DNA from: Acidobacteriota bacterium
GTDB taxonomy: Bacteria > Acidobacteriota > Terriglobia > Terriglobales > Acidobacteriaceae
Assembly: GCA_021793595.1 (NCBI GenBank)
Contig: JAJYSL010000003.1
Coordinates: 1 to 64,000 of the forward strand
Length of the DNA: 64,000 nt
Direction of reading: 5' to 3'
In this document: piece after piece, positions 17,427-25,821 of the stretch
Position numbering within the stretch: the first letter of the stretch is position 1
Layout of the letters: every line of letters begins with the position of its first letter
The notes under the pieces: generated by a model
The model's input: only the letters and a program-made list of their open reading frames with translations
What the model was told of the DNA's origin: nothing
Database searches by the model: none
Translations under genes and position numbers: made by a program

Positions 17427-18626
17427 ATGGCTACAAATCGGGGAGTTGTTTATCTCGGCCCAGGCAAGGTCGAAGTGCAGTCCATCGATTATCCAAAGAT
17501 GCAGAACCCGGCGGGGAAAGAGATCACCCACGGCGTCATTTTGAAAATTGTTTCCACCAATATTTGCGGCTCTGACCAGCACATGGTGCGCGGCCGCACG
17601 ACAGCACCAAAGGGGTTGGTGCTGGGACATGAAATTACCGGCGAAATTATTGAGAAGGGAAAGGACGTCGAATATCTTAACATTGGCGACCTGGTTACAG
17701 TTCCTTTCAACGTCGCGTGTGGCCGATGCCGAACCTGCCGGTCGGGCGAGACCGGTGTTTGCCTGAACGTGAATCCTGGACGCGCAGGCGGAGCCTATGG
17801 CTATGTCGACATGGGCGGCTGGGTTGGCGGTCAGGCTGAATTTGTGATGGTGCCATACGCGGACTTCAACCTGATCAAGTTTCCTGACAAGGCGCAGGCG
17901 ATGGCGAAGATCAGGGATTTGACGATGCTCTCCGACATTCTGCCGACCGGATTTCATGGCGCGGTGAATGCGGGCGTGGGCGTGGGCTCGATCGTGTATG
18001 TGGCTGGTGCGGGGCCGGTGGGTCTGGCTGCGGCGGCCTCGGCGCAGATTCTTGGCGCGGCGGTTGTGATGATTGGCGACATGAATCAGGAGCGGCTGCA
18101 GCATGCCAAAAAGGTGGGGTTCGAACCGATCGACTTAACCAAGAGCGACAAACTGGAGGAGCTGATTGCCCAGGTGGTCGGAGTGCCGGAAGTGGATGCG
18201 GCCATCGATTGCGTTGGATTCGAAGCCCACGGCCATGGTTCGCAACATGGCACTGAGGCGCCGGCAACTGTTTTGAATTCGCTGATGACGATTACCCGCG
18301 CCGCAGGCAGCATCGGGATTCCCGGCCTGTACGTGACAGAAGATCCGGGATCGAAGGATGAGGCGTCGCAGAAGGGAAACCTTCGCATGCGCTTTGGACT
18401 CGGATGGGCGAAATCTCAGCGCTTCTTCACCGGCCAGACTCCGGTGCTGAAGTACAACCGGCAGCTGATGCAGGCCATTCTGCACGATCGTCTGCCGATT
18501 GCGAAAATCGTGAATGCTACGGTGATTCGCTTGGACGATGCGCCGAAGGGCTACCAGGACTTTGACAAAGGAGCGGCAAAGAAATTTGTCATTGATCCGC
18601 ACGGAGCGCTGGGCAAGGCTTCCTAA
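17427..18626 (+). CDS. fdhA: Glutathione-independent formaldehyde dehydrogenase
   Basis: A 399-residue zinc-dependent medium-chain dehydrogenase closely resembling Pseudomonas putida FdhA, which oxidises formaldehyde to formate with tightly bound NAD and no glutathione. Landmarks are NRGVVYLGPGKVEV, catalytic zinc Cys47 in TNICGSDQHMVRGR, GHEITGEIIEKG, the structural zinc cysteines CGRCRTCRSGETGVC, and the Rossmann motif VAGAGPVGLAAA. AAAGGA lies before ATG 17427; the open frame from 17409 is not the likely start. A 12-bp hairpin follows the gene. Confidence 0.95.
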   Translation: MATNRGVVYLGPGKVEVQSIDYPKMQNPAGKEITHGVILKIVSTNICGSDQHMVRGRTTAPKGLVLGHEITGEIIEKGKDVEYLNIGDLVTVPFNVACGRCRTCRSGETGVCLNVNPGRAGGAYGYVDMGGWVGGQAEFVMVPYADFNLIKFPDKAQAMAKIRDLTMLSDILPTGFHGAVNAGVGVGSIVYVAGAGPVGLAAAASAQILGAAVVMIGDMNQERLQHAKKVGFEPIDLTKSDKLEELIAQVVGVPEVDAAIDCVGFEAHGHGSQHGTEAPATVLNSLMTITRAAGSIGIPGLYVTEDPGSKDEASQKGNLRMRFGLGWAKSQRFFTGQTPVLKYNRQLMQAILHDRLPIAKIVNATVIRLDDAPKGYQDFDKGAAKKFVIDPHGALGKAS

Positions 18627-18645
18627 CGCAACCTAAGAGCGAGGT

Positions 18646-18686
18646 GGAACAGGCGGGTGGATGAGGACCGCGCGCCCGTCTGTTCC
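18646..18686. terminator. Hairpin between convergent fdhA and lactonase genes
   Basis: GGAACAGGCGGG (18646-18657) can pair with CCCGTCTGTTCC (18675-18686), a 12-bp stem with one G-U pair and a 17-base loop. It lies between two convergent stop codons, so it could stop transcription in both directions. There is no T-run on either side, so this may be a weak or Rho-assisted terminator. Confidence 0.4.
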
Positions 18687-18694
18687 GCAAAGGT

Positions 18695-19951
18695 TCAAGA
18701 GGTGAAGATGATGCACGTCGGAGTACCGACCGGCGTGTACTGACCCGTAAAGTTGAGTAAACCCGTCCGCTTGTCGATCCGAAACGAGGTGATCTGGTCG
18801 CTCCGTTGGTTACACGCGTAGAGAAAAGTTCCGCCTGGATCGATATTGAACTGAGGGGGATAATCGCCCAGGGTGGGAGTGTCGCCAACATGCTTCAGGT
18901 GGCCACCCTCACCAATGGAAAACACGGCGATGGTGTTGTGCAGCCGGTTGGCGGCATACAGGGTGCGACCATCGGGCGACACTCGAATTCCGGAGGCGAA
19001 GCTGGTTCCTGCAAAGCCGTCCGGCAGAGTCGAGAGGGTTTGCTGCGCAGTCATGGATCCAGTTGCCGGATCGAAGTGAAAGAACACCACCGTGGAGGCT
19101 TCTTCTTGTATCGAGTAGAGCCAATGCCCATTGGGGTGAAACGCGAAATGGCGTGGCCCATCTCCGGAGGGAAGCGATACGAAGGGAGTCGCGGCCGGCG
19201 TTAGTTTCCCTGTCGACCCGTCGAAGTTATAAACGTAGATACGATCCTGCCCGAGATCGGTTTGCAAGACGAAGCGATTGCCGGGATCGGCGCCGATCAT
19301 GTGGGCGTGGGGCGCATCGTGCCCGCTAATGGCAAAGCTGCCTGGAGGCGCACTGGTCGCTTTTTGGCTTCCGACGTGGTCCTGATCACGATGTGTGAAG
19401 GTCGCGGTGCCCAGCGATCCGTCGGACGAAACAGGAAGCACGGCAATGCTGCCGCCCCCGTAATTGGCCACGAAAACATATTTCCCGGAAGCGTCGAGGC
19501 TTAGATGGGCTGGACCTGCGCCCTGCGAACTGACTGTATTCAGCAACCGTAGATCGCCGTTTGACGCATCCACGGCATATGCGCTGACAGAACCACTCTT
19601 GCCTTCATAGTCTGAGATCTCATGGGCGGCATAGAGGTATCGTTGCGAAGGGTCGAGACAAAGCCATGAGGGACTCGTGGCCTCCGCGGCCAGCTTGACC
19701 TGCGATAATCCTCCGCTGGCGGGATCCATCTCGAATAGATAAATTCCCTTTCCGTTGGCTTTGCCGTCAATTGCGGTAGTATCCGTACCGACATACGCAA
19801 ACACTTTGCCTCCGTTGGCTCGGCCTCGAAGATTCAAGGCCGAGCTGATTTGTGAATTGGCGAGCGCCAGAGCGGAAGCGCCCTGAATAAATTTGCGGCG
19901 GGAAGTGCTTTGGAATGAATCACTGGGTAGCATCGAATTTCGACGGCTCAC
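18695..19951 (-). CDS. Lactonase family protein (6-phosphogluconolactonase/YkgB-like beta-propeller), Tat-exported
   Basis: A 418-residue seven-bladed beta-propeller of the YkgB/Pgl lactonase family. It contains VFAYVGTDT, GIYLFEMDPASG, GAGPAHLSLDASGKYVFVAN, HAHMIGADPGNRFVLQTDLG and GDGPRHFAFHPNGHWLYSIQ. An N-terminal Tat-type signal (STSRRKFIQGASALALA) indicates export of the folded protein. Family members hydrolyse 6-phosphogluconolactone or other lactones; a periplasmic one more likely acts on other sugar lactones. GTG 19951 is chosen because AGGAG lies five bases upstream; ATG 19933 is an alternative. Confidence 0.88.
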   Translation of the reverse strand: MSRRNSMLPSDSFQSTSRRKFIQGASALALANSQISSALNLRGRANGGKVFAYVGTDTTAIDGKANGKGIYLFEMDPASGGLSQVKLAAEATSPSWLCLDPSQRYLYAAHEISDYEGKSGSVSAYAVDASNGDLRLLNTVSSQGAGPAHLSLDASGKYVFVANYGGGSIAVLPVSSDGSLGTATFTHRDQDHVGSQKATSAPPGSFAISGHDAPHAHMIGADPGNRFVLQTDLGQDRIYVYNFDGSTGKLTPAATPFVSLPSGDGPRHFAFHPNGHWLYSIQEEASTVVFFHFDPATGSMTAQQTLSTLPDGFAGTSFASGIRVSPDGRTLYAANRLHNTIAVFSIGEGGHLKHVGDTPTLGDYPPQFNIDPGGTFLYACNQRSDQITSFRIDKRTGLLNFTGQYTPVGTPTCIIFTS

Positions 19952-20082
19952 TTTTGCTCCTGCTCCTTGAGCGGACTTCCTATTACTATAGCGATTCGAG
20001 TGCAATGAATGTATCCGAGAGCCGTGACGCGACAAGGTCGCTCATCCGGTTCGATGAGCGGGATGGGAATCGGAGCGCTTGC

Positions 20083-21276
20083 CTACACTTGCACGTCGCC
20101 GGCATCCCCCGCATTGCCGAGAACCACTTTGATATCCATCCGCTTTCGCCCGCGATAGATTGTGACCGTCACTGTCTGGCCAGCTTGATGGCCGTCCATA
20201 ATCTCGGCGATGTCCTGGTCATTGGTGACGCGGTTGCCGTCAATGGCAACAATCAGGTCCCCGCCAATATAAATGGGCGTGTTGCCCAGATAAGCCTGTT
20301 GCTTGCCTCCGAGAATGCCGGCGCGGTCGGCGGGTCCACCGGGAACGGTACGCTCCACCAGGACACCGGGAACAGGGGGCAATCCGAGCTGGCTGGCGAT
20401 GTCGGGTCCGATTGATACATAACGAGCTCCGAGGGTGGGCCGGAGCACTTTGCCGTAGCGGGCAAAGTCATTCAATGCCGCCTTGGCTGTATCGATGGGA
20501 ATAGCGAAGCCGATACCGGCATTTTGATTGGCGCCTCCGCCAGTGTCAATCATCGTATTCATGCCGATGACATTGCCCTGCGAATTGAGCAAGGGGCCGC
20601 CGGAGTTGCCGGGATTGATGGCGGCGTCGGTTTGAATGGCGTCGGAGATTAAATTGCCCATGGGACCCCGTACAGAGCGGATGGAGCTGATGATTCCGCG
20701 CGTCATGGTGCCGCTGAGGCCGAACGGATTGCCGATGGCATAGACAAGCTGACCGACTTGCAGTCCGTGGGAGGTGGCCAGCGTGGCCGGTTGCAGGTCT
20801 GGAGCATCAATCTTGATGAGTGCCAGATCGTGCGACTTGTCGGTCATCAGCACCTGGGCCTTGTACTGGCGCTTGTTGTAGAGCGTTACCTGCAGGGACT
20901 GTGCGTCCGATACCACGTGGTAGTTGGTGAGAATGTCGCCACCTTTATTCAGGATGAATCCGGAGCCTTGTCCCTGGGCTGGGACCGCACCATAAAAGAA
21001 GTCGTAGGTGACCATGTTGGAGGTGATATTCACCACCGAGGGCAACGCCTTCTTGTAGACCGCGATGTTGTTCTGTTCGCTGGGCAACAGAGCCGGCGCC
21101 GCATGGGCGTCGGTGATTTCCATCCCGCCCGGCAGGGATCCGGTGGTCTGTGCGGAGGTTATGCTGGCGGCATGGGTAAACCATCCGCGGCCGGCACCGG
21201 TAGAGAATGTGTGGGTGGTGACGAAGTAGAACCCGCCCAGGATGGCAACGGTCAAAATCAACAAGCGTGCTTTCAT
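20083..21276 (-). CDS. Trypsin-like serine protease with one PDZ domain (HtrA/DegP-like)
   Basis: A 397-residue envelope protease. An N-terminal anchor or signal (KARLLILTVAILGGFYFVTT) is followed by a trypsin domain with triad His120 (LTNYHVVS), Asp150 (SHDLALIKI) and Ser225 (NPGNSGGPLL). One PDZ domain follows (about residues 285-395: VPGVLVERTVPGGPADRAGI). The single PDZ and uncleaved-looking N-terminus resemble DegS-type rather than DegP-type proteases. ATG 21276 is chosen because the hydrophobic segment begins there. It is downstream of coaE by about 130 bases. Confidence 0.92.
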   Translation of the reverse strand: MKARLLILTVAILGGFYFVTTHTFSTGAGRGWFTHAASITSAQTTGSLPGGMEITDAHAAPALLPSEQNNIAVYKKALPSVVNITSNMVTYDFFYGAVPAQGQGSGFILNKGGDILTNYHVVSDAQSLQVTLYNKRQYKAQVLMTDKSHDLALIKIDAPDLQPATLATSHGLQVGQLVYAIGNPFGLSGTMTRGIISSIRSVRGPMGNLISDAIQTDAAINPGNSGGPLLNSQGNVIGMNTMIDTGGGANQNAGIGFAIPIDTAKAALNDFARYGKVLRPTLGARYVSIGPDIASQLGLPPVPGVLVERTVPGGPADRAGILGGKQQAYLGNTPIYIGGDLIVAIDGNRVTNDQDIAEIMDGHQAGQTVTVTIYRGRKRMDIKVVLGNAGDAGDVQV

Positions 21277-21408
21277 CGATCCAGAGCTCTCAATCTTCGG
21301 TTGCCAAAACACGGGCCTCGCAGGTCACGGCAACAGAATGGATAGAATCAGTGCTCCATGCCACCATGTCTGTTTGGATTCAGATCCGGCATTTCCGTTG
21401 TGTCGTGC

Positions 21409-22110
21409 TTAACGTGTGGCAGGCGTTGCTCCTTCAATTTTCCGCCGTAAGTTTTCTTGTTGCAACTGCTTCAGGATCATCTCCACCTCGGATTCAAGGC
21501 GTTCGAGAGATCCTGAGTTTTCAATGACGAAATCGCAGAGGGGAGCTTTTTCCTGGTCTGTCATCTGCATGGCAATTCGCTTTCGACCGTCTTCCTGAAG
21601 TGCCGCCAGTTCTTCCGCGGAAAGTACTTTGCCGCCGCGCGCCGTGTATCGAGCGAGTCGAACATCCTGCGGAGCGGTCACCAGAATTAACGTATCAAAT
21701 CTGTGGCTGAACCCGGGGGCGGTTTTGGCACGGTCGGCCTCAAAGACGAGTGCGGACTCGACCATCACGATGGCATCGGGATCGCTCGAGAAAATATGCT
21801 GGATGCGCCGCTCCTGCTCCGCGACCACTGGAGGATGGACGATTCGGCTCAGTTCATCCAGCTTGCCCGTCGATAATACGTAGCGTGCGAGGGCGGAACG
21901 GTCGAGTTGCCCATCGGCAAGGGTCAATGGGGGCGCTTCGGGGTAGCCGCGGAAGTGAGCGAGAATCGCGTCGTAGACTGGCTGCCCCGGCTGCATCAGA
22001 TCGCGGCCAATCCGATCGGCGTTCACGATATGGACGCCGCGGCGCGCAAAGAGACTGGCGACCGTGCTCTTTCCGCTTGCAAGTCCTCCGGTAAGACCGA
22101 CGCGCAACAT
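21409..22110 (-). CDS. coaE: Dephospho-CoA kinase
   Basis: A 233-residue P-loop kinase that phosphorylates the 3'-OH of dephospho-CoA, the last step of CoA synthesis. The P-loop is GLTGGLASGKST (residues 5-16), followed by HIVNADRIGRDL and SRIVHPPVV, then VMVESALVFE and TLILVTAPQDVRLARY. About 30 extra residues form a Glu/Gln/Arg-rich C-terminal tail beyond the usual 200. It is 22 bases downstream of folD and so probably shares its transcript. coaX, elsewhere in the window, serves the first step of the same pathway. Confidence 0.96.
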   Translation of the reverse strand: MLRVGLTGGLASGKSTVASLFARRGVHIVNADRIGRDLMQPGQPVYDAILAHFRGYPEAPPLTLADGQLDRSALARYVLSTGKLDELSRIVHPPVVAEQERRIQHIFSSDPDAIVMVESALVFEADRAKTAPGFSHRFDTLILVTAPQDVRLARYTARGGKVLSAEELAALQEDGRKRIAMQMTDQEKAPLCDFVIENSGSLERLESEVEMILKQLQQENLRRKIEGATPATR

Positions 22111-22132
22111 AACGTATTCTCCCCGAAGACAA

Positions 22133-23068
22133 TTACGCTGTCAGTCCGCGACGCAGGCGGGCTGCGCGAACGGTATTCGCCATCAACATGGCAATGGTCA
22201 GCGGACCGACGCCCCCCGGGACCGGCGTGTAATGGCTGGCGAGGGCGAATGCATGGGGGTCGATATCTCCCATCAACACGGAGCCTTTTTCCTTAAAGGT
22301 CTTTTCTCGCTTGGCGTTGCCGGCAAAAAAGCGGTCGAAATCCTGTTGTGAAGTGATGCGATTCATGCCGACATCGACCAGGACGGCGCCGCGGCGAACC
22401 ATATCCGGTCGAATGATGCCGGCTTTTCCGATGGCGGCCACCAGAATGTCAGCGGAGCGGCAGAAGGCCGCCAGGTCCCGAGTTTTACTGTGGCATATGG
22501 TGACTGTGGCGTTTTCATGCAGCAGCAGCATTGCCATGGGTTTACCTACGATATCGCTGCGACCCACGACCACGGCATGCTGGCCAGAGAGGGGAATTTC
22601 GCTGCGCTTCAGCATTTGAATAATGCCGGCCGGGGTGCAGGGCGCCAGAGATGGCTGTCCACTCTGCAGACGGCCAACATTCACCGGATGAAAACCATCG
22701 ACATCTTTTTCCGGAGAGACGGCCTCCAGCAAACGCTTCGCGTCCACGTGGGCGGGGAGAGGCAACTGGATCAGGATTCCGTCTACATCTTCGCGGGAGT
22801 TCAGTTGATGGATGAGAACCAGCATCTCTTCGGTGGTGACGGACGCGGGCGGAGTGACCATCTCGCTGTTCATACCCAGTTCGGCGCTGGTTTTTACCTT
22901 ATTGCGCACATAGACTTCCGAGGCCGGGTGGTTGCCGACCATCACCACGGCCAGGCCGGGTCGAACGCCTTGTGCGTGCAGTTGTTGTATGTCTGCAGCC
23001 ACTTCCGCTTTGATCGCGGAGGCGATGGCATTTCCGTCTAAGGATTGAGGGGTAATGGTGGTCGTCAT
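22133..23068 (-). CDS. folD: Bifunctional methylenetetrahydrofolate dehydrogenase/methenyltetrahydrofolate cyclohydrolase
   Basis: A 311-residue FolD interconverting 5,10-methylene-, methenyl- and 10-formyl-THF with NADP. Diagnostic stretches are VGNHPASEVYVRNKVKTSAE (catalytic Tyr and Lys), GILIQLPLPAH, PEKDVDGFHPVNVGRL, PCTPAGI, VVGRSDIVGKPMAMLL, and GDIDP then TPVPGGVGPLTIAMLM. AAGGAGA precedes the ATG at 23068. The 10-formyl-THF it makes feeds purine synthesis. It leads an apparent folD-coaE unit. Confidence 0.97.
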   Translation of the reverse strand: MTTTITPQSLDGNAIASAIKAEVAADIQQLHAQGVRPGLAVVMVGNHPASEVYVRNKVKTSAELGMNSEMVTPPASVTTEEMLVLIHQLNSREDVDGILIQLPLPAHVDAKRLLEAVSPEKDVDGFHPVNVGRLQSGQPSLAPCTPAGIIQMLKRSEIPLSGQHAVVVGRSDIVGKPMAMLLLHENATVTICHSKTRDLAAFCRSADILVAAIGKAGIIRPDMVRRGAVLVDVGMNRITSQQDFDRFFAGNAKREKTFKEKGSVLMGDIDPHAFALASHYTPVPGGVGPLTIAMLMANTVRAARLRRGLTA

Positions 23069-23315
23069 GGCTTCTCCTTATGGTACTGGAAGCAGCGGGG
23101 TGGATGGCAGACAACCGGAATTGCGTCCGGGTAATCAGGGGAGAATGACGAAAGTTTTCTGGTGTGACCCCGGCGGCGGTCGATAAAAGACTATGGATTC
23201 TTCGAATCCATTTTTTCTTTCAGATCCGTAGCAACAAAGTGGGGGCAGGTCGAGTCTTAATAGCGTAGGAAACGATGTTGCGGTGGTATCGGCAACAGAG
23301 AAGGGCGGAGGCGAA

Positions 23316-23558
23316 ATGCCGGCTGGCAGAGACATTGAGAAATTCCCGACGTTGGAACTACAGGAACTGCGAGATGGCCTATTGCAGCAAGGCCTGGATA
23401 GCTGGCAGGCAGCCGACTTGATCAGCAGCTTTCTGGCCGGACGCGGCTATGGTGTTTCGCGGCAGAGCGCTCGCGACGCGGTGCTTCGGGGTGAAGGAAT
23501 CCCACATTCTATCGATGGCATGCAGGCTGAGTTGGAAAAACTCGCGATGGTGATGTAA
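23316..23558 (+). CDS. Small hypothetical protein, 80 residues
   Basis: Not recognised. It is a helix-rich, Gln/Leu-rich small protein: FPTLELQELRDGLLQQG, SWQAADLISSFLAGRGYGVS, RQSARDAVLRGEG. GGAGG (23307-23311) four bases before ATG 23316 supports translation and this start; GTG 23283 is also open. It is divergent from folD across about 250 bases with no other visible gene. It ends five bases before the convergent stop of the next small gene. No signal peptide or membrane segment is seen. Confidence 0.6.
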   Translation: MPAGRDIEKFPTLELQELRDGLLQQGLDSWQAADLISSFLAGRGYGVSRQSARDAVLRGEGIPHSIDGMQAELEKLAMVM

Positions 23559-23563
23559 ACGCG

Positions 23564-23839
23564 TTATCCGACAGAGGCGCGTGAGTTGGCCTTGGCTCCC
23601 TCGAGAGTTCCGGAAGACATGAACCGTTCCAGCGCCTTGGAGGCGCAGCCCTCGCCGCATACGTGGTAAACGTCTGGATTTCTCGACTGCTCCTCATTCC
23701 AGGGCAGAAGCGTAAAATGTTGCGACGGCTGGCCTTCGTCAAAGCAAAGTACCTTTCCCAGAGTAATCATCCACCAGTGGTTGGACTCGAGTTTGACGGT
23801 ACCGCAGATATTGCAGATGAAGGACTCGTCCCATGCCAT
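23564..23839 (-). CDS. Small cysteine-containing hypothetical protein (probable zinc ribbon)
   Basis: A 91-residue protein with CNIC near residue 10 (MAWDESFICNICGTVKLESN) and a second Cys pair in VYHVCGEGCASKALERFM. The two pairs could hold one zinc. A Trp-rich middle (HWWMITLG) and VLCFDEG separate them. GGAG seven bases before ATG 23839 supports this start; the longer open frame to 24013 has no such site. No enzyme function is recognisable. A metal- or nucleic-acid-binding role is only a suggestion from the Cys pairs. Confidence 0.65.
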   Translation of the reverse strand: MAWDESFICNICGTVKLESNHWWMITLGKVLCFDEGQPSQHFTLLPWNEEQSRNPDVYHVCGEGCASKALERFMSSGTLEGAKANSRASVG

Positions 23840-23996
23840 CGCGTAACTCCAATGATTCCTGTTTACACCACTCCAAGTAGACGCAGCAAAAGGGGTTTGG
23901 TCGCTGCTAGCAGCACGAAAACAGAAGCTAGGAAGCAATCTTTTCCCGAGATCCTCTAGGAAAACATACCTGTACCATACGACAATTACTACATCC

Positions 23997-24413
23997 GTGG
24001 AGTTACTACTCAATCTTTTATGGCTCGCGGCTTCGGCGAGTTTGGGCGTGGCGCTGCTCTACTCCAGAAGTCGACGCCGCGTCGCGTTACAAGACTGCGT
24101 TCACTCCCATTCAGCGGCATGGGTCTCCTACCTGATTTTGATCGCGATGCTGCTGCCCGCCATTTCCATGACGGACGATTTGCAGGCCATGATGACCCCC
24201 ACGGATGGCGAACAGATCGTACGCCGAATGGAAGCCGCCGTCCCGGGTCACTCGCCGATTCAACTTCATCGGATGGTATTTCTGCAAGCGCGAGGCGCAT
24301 GGTTCGCACCTGTGTTCGAGGCTTGTCCTCTAGAAGCGGTTCGAGATCTTAATCCTTCCTATTGCTGGTATCGGCAAGCGACTCAAGGTCGTGCTCCCCC
24401 GGCCTTCGCTTAA
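23997..24413 (+). CDS. Small membrane hypothetical protein
   Basis: A 138-residue protein from GTG 23997. It has two hydrophobic segments, LLLNLLWLAASASLGVALLY (residues 3-22) and VSYLILIAMLLPAISM (about 43-58), followed by TDDLQAMM and a soluble tail. No family is recognised and the ribosome site is poor. It lies about 145 bases upstream of the CzcC-like gene in the same orientation, so it may be a membrane accessory to the metal efflux cluster. That link is inference from position. The gap 24414-24558 shows no gene. Confidence 0.5.
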   Translation: MELLLNLLWLAASASLGVALLYSRSRRRVALQDCVHSHSAAWVSYLILIAMLLPAISMTDDLQAMMTPTDGEQIVRRMEAAVPGHSPIQLHRMVFLQARGAWFAPVFEACPLEAVRDLNPSYCWYRQATQGRAPPAFA

Positions 24414-24558
24414 CTGCCCTACTCGCCGAACTTGTCTGAATTCCAGATACGTTTCCGATCGCTGTCTTGCCTGCGTTCACGATGCAGCGCAGGGCAATAT
24501 TTTTCCGTGAAAGACCTGCTCGGGCAAATCCTTTGATTTTGAAGGACAAGGAATTTTC

Positions 24559-25821
24559 ATGAAGCTCTCCGCAACATTGCGTGGAGGAGTCTGCATATGT
24601 CTGTCGCTCTGCTGGCAGCATTCCACAGCGCAAACGACCACGACAATCTCGGCGCCGCTGACCATGCGACAGGCGGTGGCGCTGGCTCGGCGCAAGAACC
24701 CGACGTTGCTGGCCTCGCAACGAAACCTGGAGTCGACCCGGTCGGAACAAATTACAGCGGGGCTGCGGCAGAATCCGGTCTTCACGCTGACCGGTTCCGA
24801 CGTGACATTGCCGGCAAACAACCCGGCGAGCCCGTATGCCTATACCGGCGACGTTTCGCGGCTTTTTGAGCGAGGACAGAAGCGACGGTGGCGTTTGGAA
24901 AGCGCTCGCGCGACCACCCAGGTAACGGAAAGCCAATATCACGATTTGGAACGGCAAACGGTTCTCGCGGTGAAGAACGCATTCACCAATTTGTTGCTGG
25001 CCAAAGCGGCCCTGAAACTCGCGGATAGCAATCTGACCAGCTATCGTAAAACGGTCGACCTGACTCATGTACGACTCGAAGCGGGCGCGATCAGCCAGAC
25101 CGATTTTGACCGTATCGATTTGCAGTTGGCGAGCTTCGAGTCGGACTATGAGAATGCTCAGGTCAATCTGGTTCAGAGCAGCGACCAGTTGCAGCAACTG
25201 CTGGGCTTTCAGGCTCCCAGGCGCAATTTCGACATTGTCGGAACGCTGGACCCTCCGCAGCTCACGCTATCTTTGCCGGACCTGGAACGGAAAGCGCTCG
25301 CGGCACGGCCGGACTATCGCGCGGCGCAACAATCGATTCTGGTGGCAGATGCAAACGTGAAACTGGCGGACGCCAACGGCACCACCGATCCCACGTTAGA
25401 CGCCGCATATACGCGAAGTGGCATCTATAATTCCGCGGATTTTTATGTCAGCATCCCGCTGCGAATTTTCGATCGCAACCAAGGTGAGAAGCAGGCGGCG
25501 CGATTCACCGCGCAGGCGGATCGTTTTTCAGAGATGGCGGCGCGCAGCCAGGTGTTGTCGGACGTCGATCAGGCTTGGGCGGCCTACCTGGCCGCGCAGA
25601 GATTGGCCCAACGCTACAACACCCATTATGTACAGGAAGCTGGAAATATATTGAACAACCTGGAATTTGGATATCGCCACGGCAGTTATACGCTGCTTGA
25701 CTACCTGGATGCGTTGCACGATAACCGGCAAACCAACCTGGATGCATTGAATGCGAACGCGCAGGTTTGGCTGAGTCTGCATCAACTGAGCGACGCTGCC
25801 GCAACGGAGATTCTGCCATGA
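24559..25821 (+). CDS. TolC/CzcC-like outer-membrane efflux protein
   Basis: A 420-residue TolC-family protein forming the outer-membrane exit duct of a tripartite pump. A signal peptide (LRGGVCICLSLCWQHSTAQT) precedes two OEP repeats: LTMRQAVALARRKNPTLLAS then GLRQNPVFTLTGSD, and LSLPDLERKALAARPDYRAA then RIFDRNQGEKQAA. The IPLRIFDRNQG-type motif is common in CzcC/CusC proteins. AAGGA sits upstream of the ATG. The stop overlaps the start of the adaptor gene, so the three pump genes form an operon. Confidence 0.92.
   Translation: MKLSATLRGGVCICLSLCWQHSTAQTTTTISAPLTMRQAVALARRKNPTLLASQRNLESTRSEQITAGLRQNPVFTLTGSDVTLPANNPASPYAYTGDVSRLFERGQKRRWRLESARATTQVTESQYHDLERQTVLAVKNAFTNLLLAKAALKLADSNLTSYRKTVDLTHVRLEAGAISQTDFDRIDLQLASFESDYENAQVNLVQSSDQLQQLLGFQAPRRNFDIVGTLDPPQLTLSLPDLERKALAARPDYRAAQQSILVADANVKLADANGTTDPTLDAAYTRSGIYNSADFYVSIPLRIFDRNQGEKQAARFTAQADRFSEMAARSQVLSDVDQAWAAYLAAQRLAQRYNTHYVQEAGNILNNLEFGYRHGSYTLLDYLDALHDNRQTNLDALNANAQVWLSLHQLSDAAATEILP

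Noticed and set aside
22490..23041. 183-codon plus-strand frame inside folD
   Set aside because: It is antisense to folD, whose catalytic motifs are all present.
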